From: Candidatus Amoebophilus asiaticus 5a2
Lineage (GTDB): Bacteria; Bacteroidota; Bacteroidia; Cytophagales; Amoebophilaceae
Direction of reading: 5' to 3'
NCBI RefSeq assembly: GCF_000020565.1
Contig: NC_010830.1
Span: forward strand, 1,096,001-1,160,000
DNA: 64,000 nt
The number at the start of each line of letters is the position of its first letter. The stretch's first letter is position 1. Positions 1-8,976 of the stretch are shown here, piece by piece. A program made the translations under genes and the position numbers. The notes beneath the pieces are model-generated. The model was not told where the DNA came from. It searched no databases and saw only the letters and a list, made by a program, of their open reading frames with translations.

Positions 1-2
1 CT

Positions 3-392
3 GATAACACAAAAGTAGCAAAACTATATCAGTTGATAGCTGAAGCTTATCAGTTTCTTGCTGAATTTGATTATGCTCTTTTAAATTTAGCAGCACTAAT
101 ACAAGATGTTAAGGCTGCACATAACGCTGCTATACAAGCCAGTGATGCTGCCAAAAAGATAAGTAAAAATAAAGCAGAAAACAGTGAGGCAAACCAAGCT
201 GCTAGAGCTGCTTATAGTGCTACTATTGCCATTTACAAGTATCTCAAATCTGCTTTTGATATTTATGAAATGAAGAAAAAAGAAACTCCTGCCGATTACT
301 ATGACATTAGCTTAAAATATATAAAAGATACCATTCAAACCCTTTCGGAGATACGTGATGAATATCTCAATTCAAAAGACTTAGATGAATAG
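3..392 (+). CDS. C-terminal part of an Ala-rich helical protein, unknown function
   Basis: The reading frame is open from the left edge, so the true start lies outside the window; the first internal candidate start is a TTG at 33. The visible 129 residues are rich in Ala, Lys and Glu and lack hydrophobic runs, which suggests a soluble, mostly helical or coiled-coil tail. It ends in LNSKDLDE. I recognise no family. It is transcribed towards the carboxypeptidase gene, which is on the opposite strand. No terminator hairpin is evident between them. Confidence 0.6.
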   Translation, partial: DNTKVAKLYQLIAEAYQFLAEFDYALLNLAALIQDVKAAHNAAIQASDAAKKISKNKAENSEANQAARAAYSATIAIYKYLKSAFDIYEMKKKETPADYYDISLKYIKDTIQTLSEIRDEYLNSKDLDE

Positions 393-512
393 GCCTTCTT
401 TATTCAGTAAAGTGGCTAGTGGCAATGCTGTATTAAGATCAACTATAACTTAACAAGCTATTATTAATATAGCAGTTCTTATACAGCACCTTTGCTAGCT
501 ATTATTAAAAGG

Positions 513-2018
513 CTATGATGCCAAATACTTATTGGTTAAGTATTCTAAGAAAATATTAGGATTGATTTTTTCAAATCCTGTTGCAGTTTTAAGTAATTCA
601 GTAGAACCTTTTAGAGAACCTAAATTTCTTAAGTGCTGATTGAGATAGTTATTTAAATTCTGGAAATTACCCTCGCTTAATTGGCTTTTAATAGCAGGGT
701 ACTTTTCTTGTGCAGCCTTCATGAGCATACTAGCAATAATCGCCCCATTAGTATAGCAAGAAAAGTAACCTAATAAGCCAGCTGACCAGTGTACATCTTG
801 CATACATCCTTCTCTATCGTTAGCAGGAACAATACCCAAGTACTCCTGCATTTTAGTGTTCCATAAGTTTGGCAGATCCTCTGCTTGCACTCTATCTTTA
901 ATGATGGCTTGTTCAATTTCAAATCGCAGTATGACATGTAAAGGATAAGTGGCCTCATCGGCATCTACACGAATAAAGCTAGGCTGGACCCTGGTTACTA
1001 GTTTATATAAGTTTTCTGCAGAATAGGCAGGGCTTTTTAACCCAAAATTATCATGTAAAAGCTTTGCTAAGTACTGTATAAATTCTAAAGAGGTGCCTGC
1101 TTGGCATTCCATAATTAAAGATTGGCTTTCATGAAAAGCCATACCTTTATAATGGCCAACTGGCTGGTTTCTATATGCTTCTGGAAGATTCTGCTGATAT
1201 AAACCATGCCCTGCCTCATGTATAATACCAAATAAACCTGTTATAAAATTATTTTCATTATAGCGAGTGGTAAGCCTTACGTCATCATTGGAGCCACTAC
1301 AAAAAGGATGTGCAGAAATATCTAAACGTCCTTTATCCATATCAAATCCCATCCTTTCCATAATGTGCAAGCCAATAGCTTTTTGTGTATTTATATCTAT
1401 TTTCTCAGAAAGTGGGATGATTTTTTCATTTTGTTGTTTAGCTGTAATCTTCTCAATAAGCTTAGGTAATTCGCGCTTAAGTACATCAAATACTTCCTGA
1501 ATTTCTTTTGCGCTGCTATCTGCTTCATAAGTATCCATGAGCATGTCATAAGGATCTTTTTGGAAGTGCTTAGCTTTACAATCTGCTATAGTGCGGGAAA
1601 TCTCAAAAACTTGGTTTAAGTGTGGAACCAGCTGTTTGAAATTACTGTTTTTGCGTGCATCTCGCCAAATATATTCACACTCACTAATAGCCATAGTATA
1701 TGAGTGTTGTAACTTAGGGCTAATGCATTGTGCATGCTCATAAGTTCTTCTAATGAGTGCCAGGTTAGCCTTTTGCCACTCATTAAGCTCGCTCACTTCT
1801 TGAGTTGCGGCTTCAATTAAATCACCTAATTCTTTGGCAACCGACATTTGGTGAATAATTTCTGCTAGCGTCGCTAGTTCTTGATGTCGGTTGGCTGTAG
1901 AAGCTGTAGGTAGATTAATTTCTGCATCCCAATGAGCAAGTGAAGCAATATTCTTTAAGTGGGTAATTTGTTTTAACCTATTTTCAAGTTTTAAGTAATT
2001 GTTTGTTCTATCTGACAT
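513..2018 (-). CDS. M32 family metallocarboxypeptidase (carboxypeptidase Taq type)
   Basis: A zinc carboxypeptidase that removes C-terminal residues from peptides, probably in the cytoplasm since there is no signal peptide. The 501-aa length is normal for the family. All the M32 signatures are readable: HPF...DDVRLTTRY near residue 235, the zinc site HEAGHGLYQQ near 266 with the catalytic Glu, the downstream HESQSL carrying the third zinc ligand, DADEATYPLH near 355, and GCMQDVHWSAGLLGYF near 410. The ATG start is preceded by an AT-rich leader. In a symbiont with reduced biosynthesis it plausibly recycles host-derived or internal peptides (inference). The gene looks intact and functional. Confidence 0.95.
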   Translation of the reverse strand: MSDRTNNYLKLENRLKQITHLKNIASLAHWDAEINLPTASTANRHQELATLAEIIHQMSVAKELGDLIEAATQEVSELNEWQKANLALIRRTYEHAQCISPKLQHSYTMAISECEYIWRDARKNSNFKQLVPHLNQVFEISRTIADCKAKHFQKDPYDMLMDTYEADSSAKEIQEVFDVLKRELPKLIEKITAKQQNEKIIPLSEKIDINTQKAIGLHIMERMGFDMDKGRLDISAHPFCSGSNDDVRLTTRYNENNFITGLFGIIHEAGHGLYQQNLPEAYRNQPVGHYKGMAFHESQSLIMECQAGTSLEFIQYLAKLLHDNFGLKSPAYSAENLYKLVTRVQPSFIRVDADEATYPLHVILRFEIEQAIIKDRVQAEDLPNLWNTKMQEYLGIVPANDREGCMQDVHWSAGLLGYFSCYTNGAIIASMLMKAAQEKYPAIKSQLSEGNFQNLNNYLNQHLRNLGSLKGSTELLKTATGFEKINPNIFLEYLTNKYLAS

Positions 2019-2099
2019 AATATTATAGTATTTATTTGTAGTTAAGTAATTCTATGGCTATTGTATTTGCTATGCAGTTGTCCTATAATAAATTAAGTT

Positions 2100-2861
2100 A
2101 ATATTGCTTTTTGCCTTTTAAAGCTGTCTTTTCCCATTTTAAAGTAACTGGCTTTTTATTTTGTTAAGCTATTAGCATTAGTACTTTCTATTTCTATTGC
2201 AATTTCTTCTGGCCAATTTTTTTTAAGTGGTTTTCTTTAATAATTCTCCTAAGCTTACTCCATCTGTAATTATTAATTTCCTTTTTTAAACTTTACATTT
2301 GAAAGATCTTCCTTTCCTTCTCTAATGGTATAACGAAATTATATGTTTTGAATTTCCTTCTTACTTATTCTTTCTCCAAAATCTTCTAATAAAATTAGAA
2401 ATTTGGGTTTATTTATTTCCCTGGGCTCAATTCTCATCTGAATATTAGGTAATGGAGTAGGTTTGTCTTCTACTTTTTCCGTATTTTTCTCTTTTCCCCA
2501 TTTTACAATAACTTGCTTTTTATTTTGTAAATTTTATAGAAAAATCTTAATAGTTAAACTATACGTATTTCCGTTCTCTATTATTAACTCAAAGCTTTTT
2601 TCTTGGCCTGCATCTAAACTTGAACCTAAAAATTTCCTCATTCCTACCTCATTTACATCAGCTCGCCCTCTTCTTTTGAGTCTTACACTGATTAAATCCC
2701 CTGTACCTTCAAGAATATTATACCTTAATTTTACATCATTAAGTGCTTCCTGCTTTACTTTTTACCCAAAATTTAAGATTAGTCTTAGTTTCATCGGTTC
2801 GTGGTTTAATATTTAGTTGAATATTAGGCATTGTGGTATGATCTTTTTTTTCTTTGCCTTC
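2100..2861 (-). pseudogene. Decayed modular lipoprotein segments downstream of the 497-aa gene
   Basis: The minus strand directly after the TAG/TAA end of the upstream 497-aa gene still encodes recognisable protein, now broken by stops and frameshifts. One stretch reads MPNIQLNIKPRTDETKTN, later LRYNILEGTGD and VIVKWGKEKN, then PNIQMRIEPREINKPKF and a second, more eroded copy of the same pattern. These match the roughly 130-residue modules ending in a Trp-Lys strand seen in the neighbouring lipoprotein and in the genes at 59617 and 63428. The residues after the stop of the 497-aa gene stay in frame for about 30 codons, so that gene was probably longer. An apparent plus-strand ORF here is only a shadow. 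Confidence 0.6.
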
Positions 2862-4355
2862 TTATTTCTGTAACGCTGTTTCCTTCTGATGAGATGTTGT
2901 GCGGCACTTAGGTTTTGGTTTATTAACAACATTCTTTTTAGGGGTGGTATGGCTTAGTTCTTTTTTAGGAGAACTCTCTTTGACCGTACTCATCGATTGG
3001 TGACTATTCCTCCTAATTGTCGCTTGCTTAGCCTTTTTAGCTGTTTGTGTATTTTCTTGTTTTGGAAGTCTAGCTGTCAAGTTTTTCTTGACCTGTGTAG
3101 TCTCTAAATCAGGGGTTGAGGTATATTCTACAATAGGTTGCTCCTTACTGTCTTTGTGTTTCTCTTGTTGTTGTGCTGTCGCACATTCCTTAATTCCTAG
3201 ATTATTGGTAATAGGAACATTGTGTGTATTAATATTGTCTGATTGATTCTGTCTGGTTTCTTCCTTTATTGGTTTAAATTCTTGATTATCTATATAAATA
3301 CTGTCTTTTTGTTGATTTTTTGTGTTAGCTACACGAATTTCTTCTGGTTTTTGGGAATTGCTTGGTACTTTTTCTTGTCTCTTGAATTCTGTTTTTTTTA
3401 TTCTTTTTTTAGGGGAAGTAGGCTGTGTGTTTTGTTTCCAATGTATGGTATGTATGGGTAACCATCTTACTTTATTATTCCCTTGAGTAATTGTAAGCGT
3501 AATTTTTGAGGTTTCTTTCTTTTCAGAATTGCCAATCACTTGTAATGCTATAGGCTCAGTTTCTGTATCTGGTGCTAATGCTTGATTATTAACACTCAAT
3601 ACTTGCCTTAAGGTGGCTTTACTAGAATTGGTTTTTACAAACTGACATACCACCTTATTTGTAGCTGTTAACTCTAATTTAATCTTGTCAGGATCGAGTG
3701 GAATATTGGTTGTGTTCTTCAGGGTAAAATTACCTATAATGTCTCCTATCAATTCATCTAAATTACATACGAGCAGTTTCCCTTTTCTCCATACTATCTC
3801 TTGTTTCTGTATGATATTATCTTGATTGTCTAATAGTTCTATCCCAAGCATGAGCTTTGTAGCTTGTTTATCTTGCATTAAATTTAATTTAATAGGTATA
3901 CTTCGACTTTTATTTGGTGAGGCAGTGCCTATAGCTATAAGCTCTGTAAATTCAGTTAAAGGTTTATCAATACATTTTACAATTTGGCTTTGTTTGGCTG
4001 CATTCTCGTAAATTATACAACTTTCAAACGTTGGTTCTTCTAAAAATTCAGCTTTAAGTCTAAAATTCTCTAATCTAATTTCTGAATTTTTACCCTCTAC
4101 TTTTATGATTACATTTATTGTCTTCTGGTTGCCTTGTAAGATGCTTCCTTTCACCGACATCTTTAAATGTGCGGTTTCTTCATTCTCATTTTCATGTAAC
4201 GTTCCAGATTTATGTGCGGTTGTTTTGTGAGATTTGCAAGCTGTAAAATTTATTATAACTGATATAGTTACAAATAGGTATAGTAGCCTATGCAGATAGC
4301 TTGCTATATAATTCTGTAATTTATACGCCAACTGGTAGTATATATCATTAGCCAT
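2862..4355 (-). CDS. Modular lipoprotein with basic Lys/Gln-rich tail, unknown function
   Basis: This 497-aa protein has a hydrophobic segment (about residues 23-37) ending in a lipobox-like FTAC, so it is probably a lipoprotein anchored after cleavage before Cys40. The N-terminal extension before the hydrophobic segment is long, so the real start may be a later codon. Two beta-rich modules of about 110-130 residues follow (about 62-170 and 171-305), ending in IVWRKGK and IHWKQ. The rest is a low-complexity tail rich in Lys, Gln, Thr and Pro. The same modules precede the ankyrin repeats in the gene at 59617 and begin the gene at 63428. The 3' part seems lost to a nonsense mutation. Function is unknown; export to the cell surface or periplasm is inferred from the lipobox. 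Confidence 0.7.
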   Translation of the reverse strand: MANDIYYQLAYKLQNYIASYLHRLLYLFVTISVIINFTACKSHKTTAHKSGTLHENENEETAHLKMSVKGSILQGNQKTINVIIKVEGKNSEIRLENFRLKAEFLEEPTFESCIIYENAAKQSQIVKCIDKPLTEFTELIAIGTASPNKSRSIPIKLNLMQDKQATKLMLGIELLDNQDNIIQKQEIVWRKGKLLVCNLDELIGDIIGNFTLKNTTNIPLDPDKIKLELTATNKVVCQFVKTNSSKATLRQVLSVNNQALAPDTETEPIALQVIGNSEKKETSKITLTITQGNNKVRWLPIHTIHWKQNTQPTSPKKRIKKTEFKRQEKVPSNSQKPEEIRVANTKNQQKDSIYIDNQEFKPIKEETRQNQSDNINTHNVPITNNLGIKECATAQQQEKHKDSKEQPIVEYTSTPDLETTQVKKNLTARLPKQENTQTAKKAKQATIRRNSHQSMSTVKESSPKKELSHTTPKKNVVNKPKPKCRTTSHQKETALQK

Positions 4356-4587
4356 AATTATGAACTTATGAGCGGATGTGTAGTGTAGGAAATGTTTTTG
4401 AAAAATTCAAGCAATACCTTTCTTAATATGATATTCAGAGTCCTATAATAGCTTAGCTAGCTCTTCTGAAACGGATGTAGTTTCAACTTTTATCTATCGC
4501 TAATTGTTTATGTAAAGCTTAGTAAAAATTATTGGTAAAAAGAGACAACCCATAGATTTTATTATAGAGATTAAAATTACTTTATAA

Positions 4588-4974
4588 ATGAAAGTTTTAT
4601 ATTACTGGTTGATTTTTAATAAGGAAGTAGATGAAGCCTTGAAAGAAATTTGTATTAAGATTGAAGAGCGTTATCAAATTAAGTTTTTAGAAATAGGAAC
4701 CGATAAAGACCATGTATATATGCTGGTACAGAGCGTTCCAACATATAGCATAACCAAACTCGTAACGCTAATCAAAAGTCTTACGGCAAGGGAAATATTC
4801 AAGCTGTGTCGGCAAGTAAAGAAGCAATTATGGGGTGGGGAGTTTTGGAGTGATGGATATTTTGCAACTACTGTAGGTAAGCATGGAGATGAGAAGATGA
4901 TAGCGCGTTATGTGCAAAATCAAGGTAATACGTATGAGATGTTATACGAGAGTAGGCAGCTAAGGTTGTTTTGA
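4588..4974 (+). pseudogene. tnpA: Truncated IS200-type TnpA transposase
   Basis: The frame encodes 128 residues, of which all after residue 11 equal residues 31-147 of the intact copies. The first 11 residues come from flanking DNA. The Y1-transposase core, including DHVYML and the Tyr of YVQNQG, is retained, but the N-terminal strand that begins the fold is missing, so it is unlikely to be active. Confidence 0.85.
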
Positions 4975-5006
4975 ATACCCCGCTGCTTGCGGCGGGGTTA
5001 TTTATT
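4614..5006 (+). mobile_element. IS200/IS605-type element, 5'-truncated copy
   Basis: From about 4614 the sequence matches the three full copies at 8449, 14625 and 27959. It ends with the same right-end hairpin (CCCCGCTGCTTGCGGCGGGG) followed by TTATTTATT. The left end, with its own hairpin and the first ~29 codons of the transposase, is missing and replaced by unrelated AT-rich DNA. The copy can therefore no longer move by itself. Confidence 0.85.
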
Positions 5007-5084
5007 TTTGTATGGTACTGTATGTATGATTATGAGGTTTTTACGTATTTTTACAAAATTATTTACTTTGCTATACAATTTTTT

Positions 5085-6047
5085 ATGCATACTATCCTTA
5101 CCACCCAAAATCTTAAAAAAAGGTTCCCTGTTAAAAATGGATTTCATGAGGCAGTACGTGGGGTTGATCTACAAGTATTTGAAGGAGAAATCTTTGGCTT
5201 CCTAGGTCCTAATGGTGCTGGAAAAACTACCACACTGCGTATGCTAACAACACTACTTCCTATTGATGAGGGGGAGGCTCATGTAGCTGGGTATAATGTT
5301 AAAACACAACCACAAGAAGTAAGAAAAAGAATTGGCTATGTAAGCCAGCAAGGTGGGGCAGATCGGAATGCTACAGGACGTGAAAATTTGATATTACAAG
5401 GTAGGCTATACGGTATGAGTAAGGCAGAAACCATACAAGCAGCCAACCATTTGATTGATATTTTATCATTAGGAGAATGTATAGATCGGTTTGTAACTAC
5501 TTACTCAGGAGGGCAGCAACGTAGGTTGGATGTGGCGCTTGGAATGATTCATAAGCCTAAAGTGCTTTTTTTAGATGAGCCCACTACTGGATTAGATCCT
5601 CAAAATCGAGTTAACTTATGGAATCAGATTAAATTGTTAAAGCAAGAGGGTATAGCTATATTTTTAACTTCCCATTATCTAGATGAAGTTGACTTCTTGG
5701 CTGATCGGTTAGCCATTATGGATCAAGGTAAAATTGTGGAGGTGGGTTCTCCTAGAGATTTAAAAAGGCAAATTTCAGGAGATATTATTAATATTGGCGT
5801 GCAACAAGATGAATATGAGCGTACTTTGCAGATTTTAAGAAATCAAGCCTTTATTAAAGAAATTGTACAAGATACGGACTATTTGCGTTTATATGTAGAG
5901 CAAGGTGATTCAGCTTTAGTCCAGATATTACGCTTGCTAGATACAGAAAAGATTACACTTACAAGTATTAGTTTGTCTATTCCGACACTTGATGATGTGT
6001 TCTTAAAGAAGACAGGACATGCCTTGCGTGAGGAAATGATTATATAA
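5085..6047 (+). CDS. ABC-2 type exporter, ATP-binding subunit (DrrA-like)
   Basis: Energises export of an unknown substrate together with the permease encoded 6 bp downstream. Visible motifs are Walker A GPNGAGKTT (residues 41-49), a Q-loop, the signature YSGGQQRR, Walker B VLFLDEPTTGLDP and the H-loop TSHYLDE. The C-terminal ~90 residues form the extension typical of DrrA/NodI-like subunits. I chose the ATG at 5085 (320 aa) because an earlier in-frame start at 4971 lies inside the IS200 right end and would add a non-homologous hydrophobic leader. The IS copy sits immediately upstream and may have displaced the native promoter. Substrate cannot be told from sequence; drug, lipid or polysaccharide export are all possible. 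Confidence 0.92.
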   Translation: MHTILTTQNLKKRFPVKNGFHEAVRGVDLQVFEGEIFGFLGPNGAGKTTTLRMLTTLLPIDEGEAHVAGYNVKTQPQEVRKRIGYVSQQGGADRNATGRENLILQGRLYGMSKAETIQAANHLIDILSLGECIDRFVTTYSGGQQRRLDVALGMIHKPKVLFLDEPTTGLDPQNRVNLWNQIKLLKQEGIAIFLTSHYLDEVDFLADRLAIMDQGKIVEVGSPRDLKRQISGDIINIGVQQDEYERTLQILRNQAFIKEIVQDTDYLRLYVEQGDSALVQILRLLDTEKITLTSISLSIPTLDDVFLKKTGHALREEMII

Positions 6048-6053
6048 ATATAA

Positions 6054-6821
6054 ATGACACACAACATGTTAAAAGATATACAATTATTATTCATGCGTAA
6101 GTTAATGGAAACACGCAGAAACCCCGTTTTTATGTTTATGAGTCTTACAACTCCTTTACTTTATTTAATACTATTTGCTCCACTTTTAAAAAGCTTAACT
6201 TTTAGTAAGACCTTTCCTACTAATAATGTTTTAACTGTATTTGTGCCGGGAATGCTTACCTTGGTTGCATTTGGAGGAGGACTTTTTGTTGGTTTTGGAA
6301 TTATAGAGGAGCTTAGGAGTGGTGTTATCGAAAGATTTAGAGTAACTCCAATTAGCCGTTTTTCAATTTTAGCTGGTATGGTGCTCCAAGATGTAGTGGT
6401 TACATTAGCTAGTGCTATGTTTTTTATACTTATTGCTCTGCCTTTTGGGTTTCGTATAAATATTGCAGGGCTGGCTTTGTTAATTGTACTTCTAGGCCTA
6501 TTAGTTGCTACTACTTCTTCTTTTAGCTATGCTGTAGGGCTTATAACAAAAAGTGAAGATAAATTAGCCCCTATTACACATGGAATCAATATGCCTCTTA
6601 CTTTACTATCAGGGATGATGCTACCCATGAGCCTTGCTCCAACATGGCTTAAAACAATAGCTCATTTCAACCCAGTGTATTATGTGGTTGAGGCTGCACG
6701 TCATTTAACAGTAGGAGAATTAACAGACATAAATGTAGGCTATGCTTTCTTGTTTATGATTCCTGTTACTTGTTTTGTTATGTGGTGGGCTACTAGGGTG
6801 TTTTCTAAGGCAGTCATGTAA
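6054..6821 (+). CDS. ABC-2 type exporter, membrane permease subunit
   Basis: This 255-aa integral membrane protein has about six hydrophobic segments and the ABC-2 family pattern: a cytoplasmic N-terminus, VFVPGMLTLVAFGGG near 62, a conserved loop IIEELRSGVIERFRVTPISR near 83, and PMSLAPTWLKTIAHFNPVYYVVEAAR near 200. It is the partner of the ATPase ending 6 bp upstream, and the two form an operon. No further genes follow; a palindromic terminator separates it from the convergent mrp gene. The gene looks intact. Confidence 0.92.
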   Translation: MTHNMLKDIQLLFMRKLMETRRNPVFMFMSLTTPLLYLILFAPLLKSLTFSKTFPTNNVLTVFVPGMLTLVAFGGGLFVGFGIIEELRSGVIERFRVTPISRFSILAGMVLQDVVVTLASAMFFILIALPFGFRINIAGLALLIVLLGLLVATTSSFSYAVGLITKSEDKLAPITHGINMPLTLLSGMMLPMSLAPTWLKTIAHFNPVYYVVEAARHLTVGELTDINVGYAFLFMIPVTCFVMWWATRVFSKAVM

Positions 6822-6925
6822 AGTTGTAACACTGTTTATTTTGTTTAATATAAGACTAACTAGCTTTTCCTAGCAAAAATCTTATAAATAATAGAATTGG
6901 TGCTCTATATATAAAAAGCCATATA

Positions 6926-6960
6926 AATTTTAGGAGAGTATAAATATGCTCTCCTAATTT
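6926..6960. terminator. Bidirectional terminator between convergent genes
   Basis: An 8-bp perfect stem (TAGGAGAG / CTCTCCTA, arms 6931-6938 and 6949-6956) with a 10-nt loop is flanked by A/T runs on both sides. It lies between the ends of the exporter operon and mrp and can serve both strands. Its right arm overlaps the stop codon of mrp. Confidence 0.7.
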
Positions 6961-8054
6961 CTAAGAACACGTTGAGTAGGAGGTAAGTGTAAATTTCTTA
7001 TGCTTATTTGTTGAGCTAATGTGCTAGCTAATCCATTAAATAAATTATTTAATTTTCCAGAATCTGTAGCTGCTGGTATACCTTGATCGCCCTTCTCTCG
7101 AATGGCTGTTATCAATGGTATTTCTCCTAAAAAGGGTACCTGATATTTATCTGCTAACTGTTTGCCTCCTCCTTGACCAAATGGATAATAGCGTTGTTGA
7201 CCATTAGCTGAATCTTCTGGTATAAAGTAAGCCATGTTTTCTATAATACCCAATATCGGTACTTCAATACCTGACTTTTGAAACATAGCAATACTTTTTG
7301 TTACATCTGATAGTGCCACCTTTTGTGGTGTGGTTACAATAACTGTTCCAGTTACAGGTACAGCTTGCACCAAAGTAAGTTGTATATCGCTGGTGCCAGG
7401 GGGTAAATCTATGAGCAAATAATCCAAGTCTTCCCAAGCTGTATCATATAAAAGCTGGCGTAATGCAGAGCTAGCCATAGGCCCTCGCCAAATAACAGCA
7501 CCTTCTTGAGGTGTTAAAAATCCTATAGAATTTAATTTAATACCATACTTTATCAATGGGAGCATATACTTTTTCTCATTATGCTGGTGTACGAGTGGTT
7601 TCTCATTTTCACAACCAAACATAATAGGAATAGAAGGGCCAAATATATCAGCATCTAGTAATCCCACTGCTGCTCCTTGCTGGGCTAACCCAACAGCTAA
7701 ATTAGTTGCTATGGTTGATTTACCTACTCCTCCTTTCCCAGCAGCAATAGCAATAATATTCTTGATATGTGGTAAGGTACCTGTATTGGATTTATTAGTT
7801 GTTACTTGCGCTGTAAGTTGTATGTTCACTATAAGCTGTTGGTTTACTTGTGTATGAATAGCTTCTATACAAGCTTTTTTTAAAAACTCTTGTAGTGGGC
7901 AGGCTGGGGTGGTAAGGACAAGGGTAAAGTTTACTTCTTTAATAGTTACTTGCAGGGATTGGATCATCCCTAAGCTAACTAAGTCTTGCTTAAGGTCAGG
8001 GTCGTATACACTACTGAGTGCTTGTAGGACTGTTTTCTCTAAGTCTTTGTTCAT
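6954..8054 (-). CDS. apbC: Mrp/ApbC family iron-sulfur cluster carrier ATPase
   Basis: A cytoplasmic P-loop ATPase that assembles or carries Fe-S clusters to target proteins. The 366-aa protein has an N-terminal MIP18/DUF59 domain (about residues 5-80) fused to a Mrp/NBP35 domain. The deviant Walker A GKGGVGKST is at 106-114, DADIFGPSIP follows, and a Walker-type LIDLPPGTSD is near 205. The Cys-x-x-Cys seen in many Mrp proteins after ENMAYF is absent here (residues IPEDSANGQQ instead), a feature I believe is common in Bacteroidetes homologues, though I cannot check. The gene stands alone and ends in the shared bidirectional terminator. Confidence 0.93.
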   Translation of the reverse strand: MNKDLEKTVLQALSSVYDPDLKQDLVSLGMIQSLQVTIKEVNFTLVLTTPACPLQEFLKKACIEAIHTQVNQQLIVNIQLTAQVTTNKSNTGTLPHIKNIIAIAAGKGGVGKSTIATNLAVGLAQQGAAVGLLDADIFGPSIPIMFGCENEKPLVHQHNEKKYMLPLIKYGIKLNSIGFLTPQEGAVIWRGPMASSALRQLLYDTAWEDLDYLLIDLPPGTSDIQLTLVQAVPVTGTVIVTTPQKVALSDVTKSIAMFQKSGIEVPILGIIENMAYFIPEDSANGQQRYYPFGQGGGKQLADKYQVPFLGEIPLITAIREKGDQGIPAATDSGKLNNLFNGLASTLAQQISIRNLHLPPTQRVLRN

Positions 8055-8448
8055 GGATTGAAGATAGATAATTCTTGTAAAGAAGTGAATTATAACAAAA
8101 CTAAGTATTTATTTTTTTACTAGAAGAGGAAATGGTTGGGTATGTAGAAGATCATTTTAAATAAGTTAGTTGTAAAGATTTTATGGCTGTCGACAGTCAA
8201 TTCTTTTTAGCAAAAATCTAATACTATCTATCCCTCTCTATACCAGGGAAAGATAAAGATCACACTTTGCTAAGCATATACTATGGTGTATATATGTTTA
8301 AGATTTATATGCCATTAAGATGTATTCTTTCAGAGATGGTAGCGTTTTAGACTATGTAGTTCGTTTTACCTATCCAGAAATTCGAAAAATATCTGCTCTT
8401 GGATTTAGACTATTATAATTGCTCTTATCAATAACTTTATTGCTTTTT
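8055..8448. other. Gene-poor spacer
   Basis: I see no convincing gene in this AT-rich stretch. A 32-codon plus-strand frame at 8320-8418 (start MYSFRDGSVLDYVV) has protein-like composition and may be the remnant of a larger gene. A perfect 10-bp palindrome CTGTCGACAG lies near 8188. The promoter of the minus-strand mrp gene should be in the first 100 bases. Confidence 0.4.
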
Positions 8449-8972
8449 AATCTCTTAGGGTTGAATTCCCCGCCGCTTGCGGCGTAAATTGCATATGTGA
8501 GTAAATATATCCATAAGAGTCATAATGTAACAGTGTTGTTGTATCATTTGGTCTTACCAGCAAAATATAGGCGTGTAGTTTTTGATAAGGAAGTAGATGA
8601 AGCCTTGAAAGAAATTTGTATTAAGATTGAAGAGCGTTATCAAATTAAGTTTTTAGAAATAGGAACCGATAAAGACCATGTATATATGCTGGTACAGAGC
8701 GTTCCAACATATAGCATAACCAAACTCGTAACGCTAATCAAAAGTCTTACGGCAAGGGAAATATTCAAGCTGTGTCGGCAAGTAAAGAAGCAATTATGGG
8801 GTGGGGAGTTTTGGAGTGATGGATATTTTGCAACTACTGTAGGTAAGCATGGAGATGAGAAGATGATAGCGCGTTATGTGCAAAATCAAGGTAATACGTA
8901 TGAGATGTTATACGAGAGTAGGCAGCTAAGGTTGTTTTGAATACCCCGCTGCTTGCGGCGGGGTTATTTATT
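8449..8972 (+). mobile_element. IS200/IS605-type element, full copy
   Basis: About 524 bp, shared base for base (as far as I can compare) with the copies at 14625 and 27959. The left part carries a short hairpin (CGCCGCTTGCGGCG) and the right end a longer one (CCCCGCTGCTTGCGGCGGGG), as expected for single-strand transposition by a Y1 transposase. All full copies start after the shared TTTAA and end in TTATTTATT. There are no terminal inverted repeats or target duplications. Exact ends are uncertain by a few bases because flanks share A/T-rich letters. Confidence 0.88.
8497..8940 (+). CDS. tnpA: IS200-type Y1 transposase TnpA
   Basis: A 147-aa single-domain transposase that cuts and rejoins single-stranded DNA through a catalytic Tyr (in YVQNQG near residue 128). 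The metal-binding HUH motif reads DHVYML, so the second His is replaced by Tyr; the other copies in the window have the same change. The start is a GTG; the left-end hairpin lies just upstream and probably limits read-through expression. No tnpB accessory gene is present, which fits the IS200 rather than IS605 arrangement. Confidence 0.9.
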   Translation: MSKYIHKSHNVTVLLYHLVLPAKYRRVVFDKEVDEALKEICIKIEERYQIKFLEIGTDKDHVYMLVQSVPTYSITKLVTLIKSLTAREIFKLCRQVKKQLWGGEFWSDGYFATTVGKHGDEKMIARYVQNQGNTYEMLYESRQLRLF

Positions 8973-8976
8973 TATT

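Noticed and set aside
2463..2816. 117-codon plus-strand ORF between the carboxypeptidase and lipoprotein genes
   Set aside because: It is antisense to decayed lipoprotein modules; the minus strand carries the recognisable protein pattern.
4971..5084. N-terminal extension of the ABC ATPase starting MNTPLLAAGLF
   Set aside because: These codons lie in the IS200 right end, and the same MNTPLLAAGLFI leader appears before the traG fragment; it is IS sequence, not a transit or membrane domain.
8184..8194. CTGTCGACAG palindrome as an operator for mrp
   Set aside because: A single short palindrome more than 100 bp from the start with no second copy; chance is likely.
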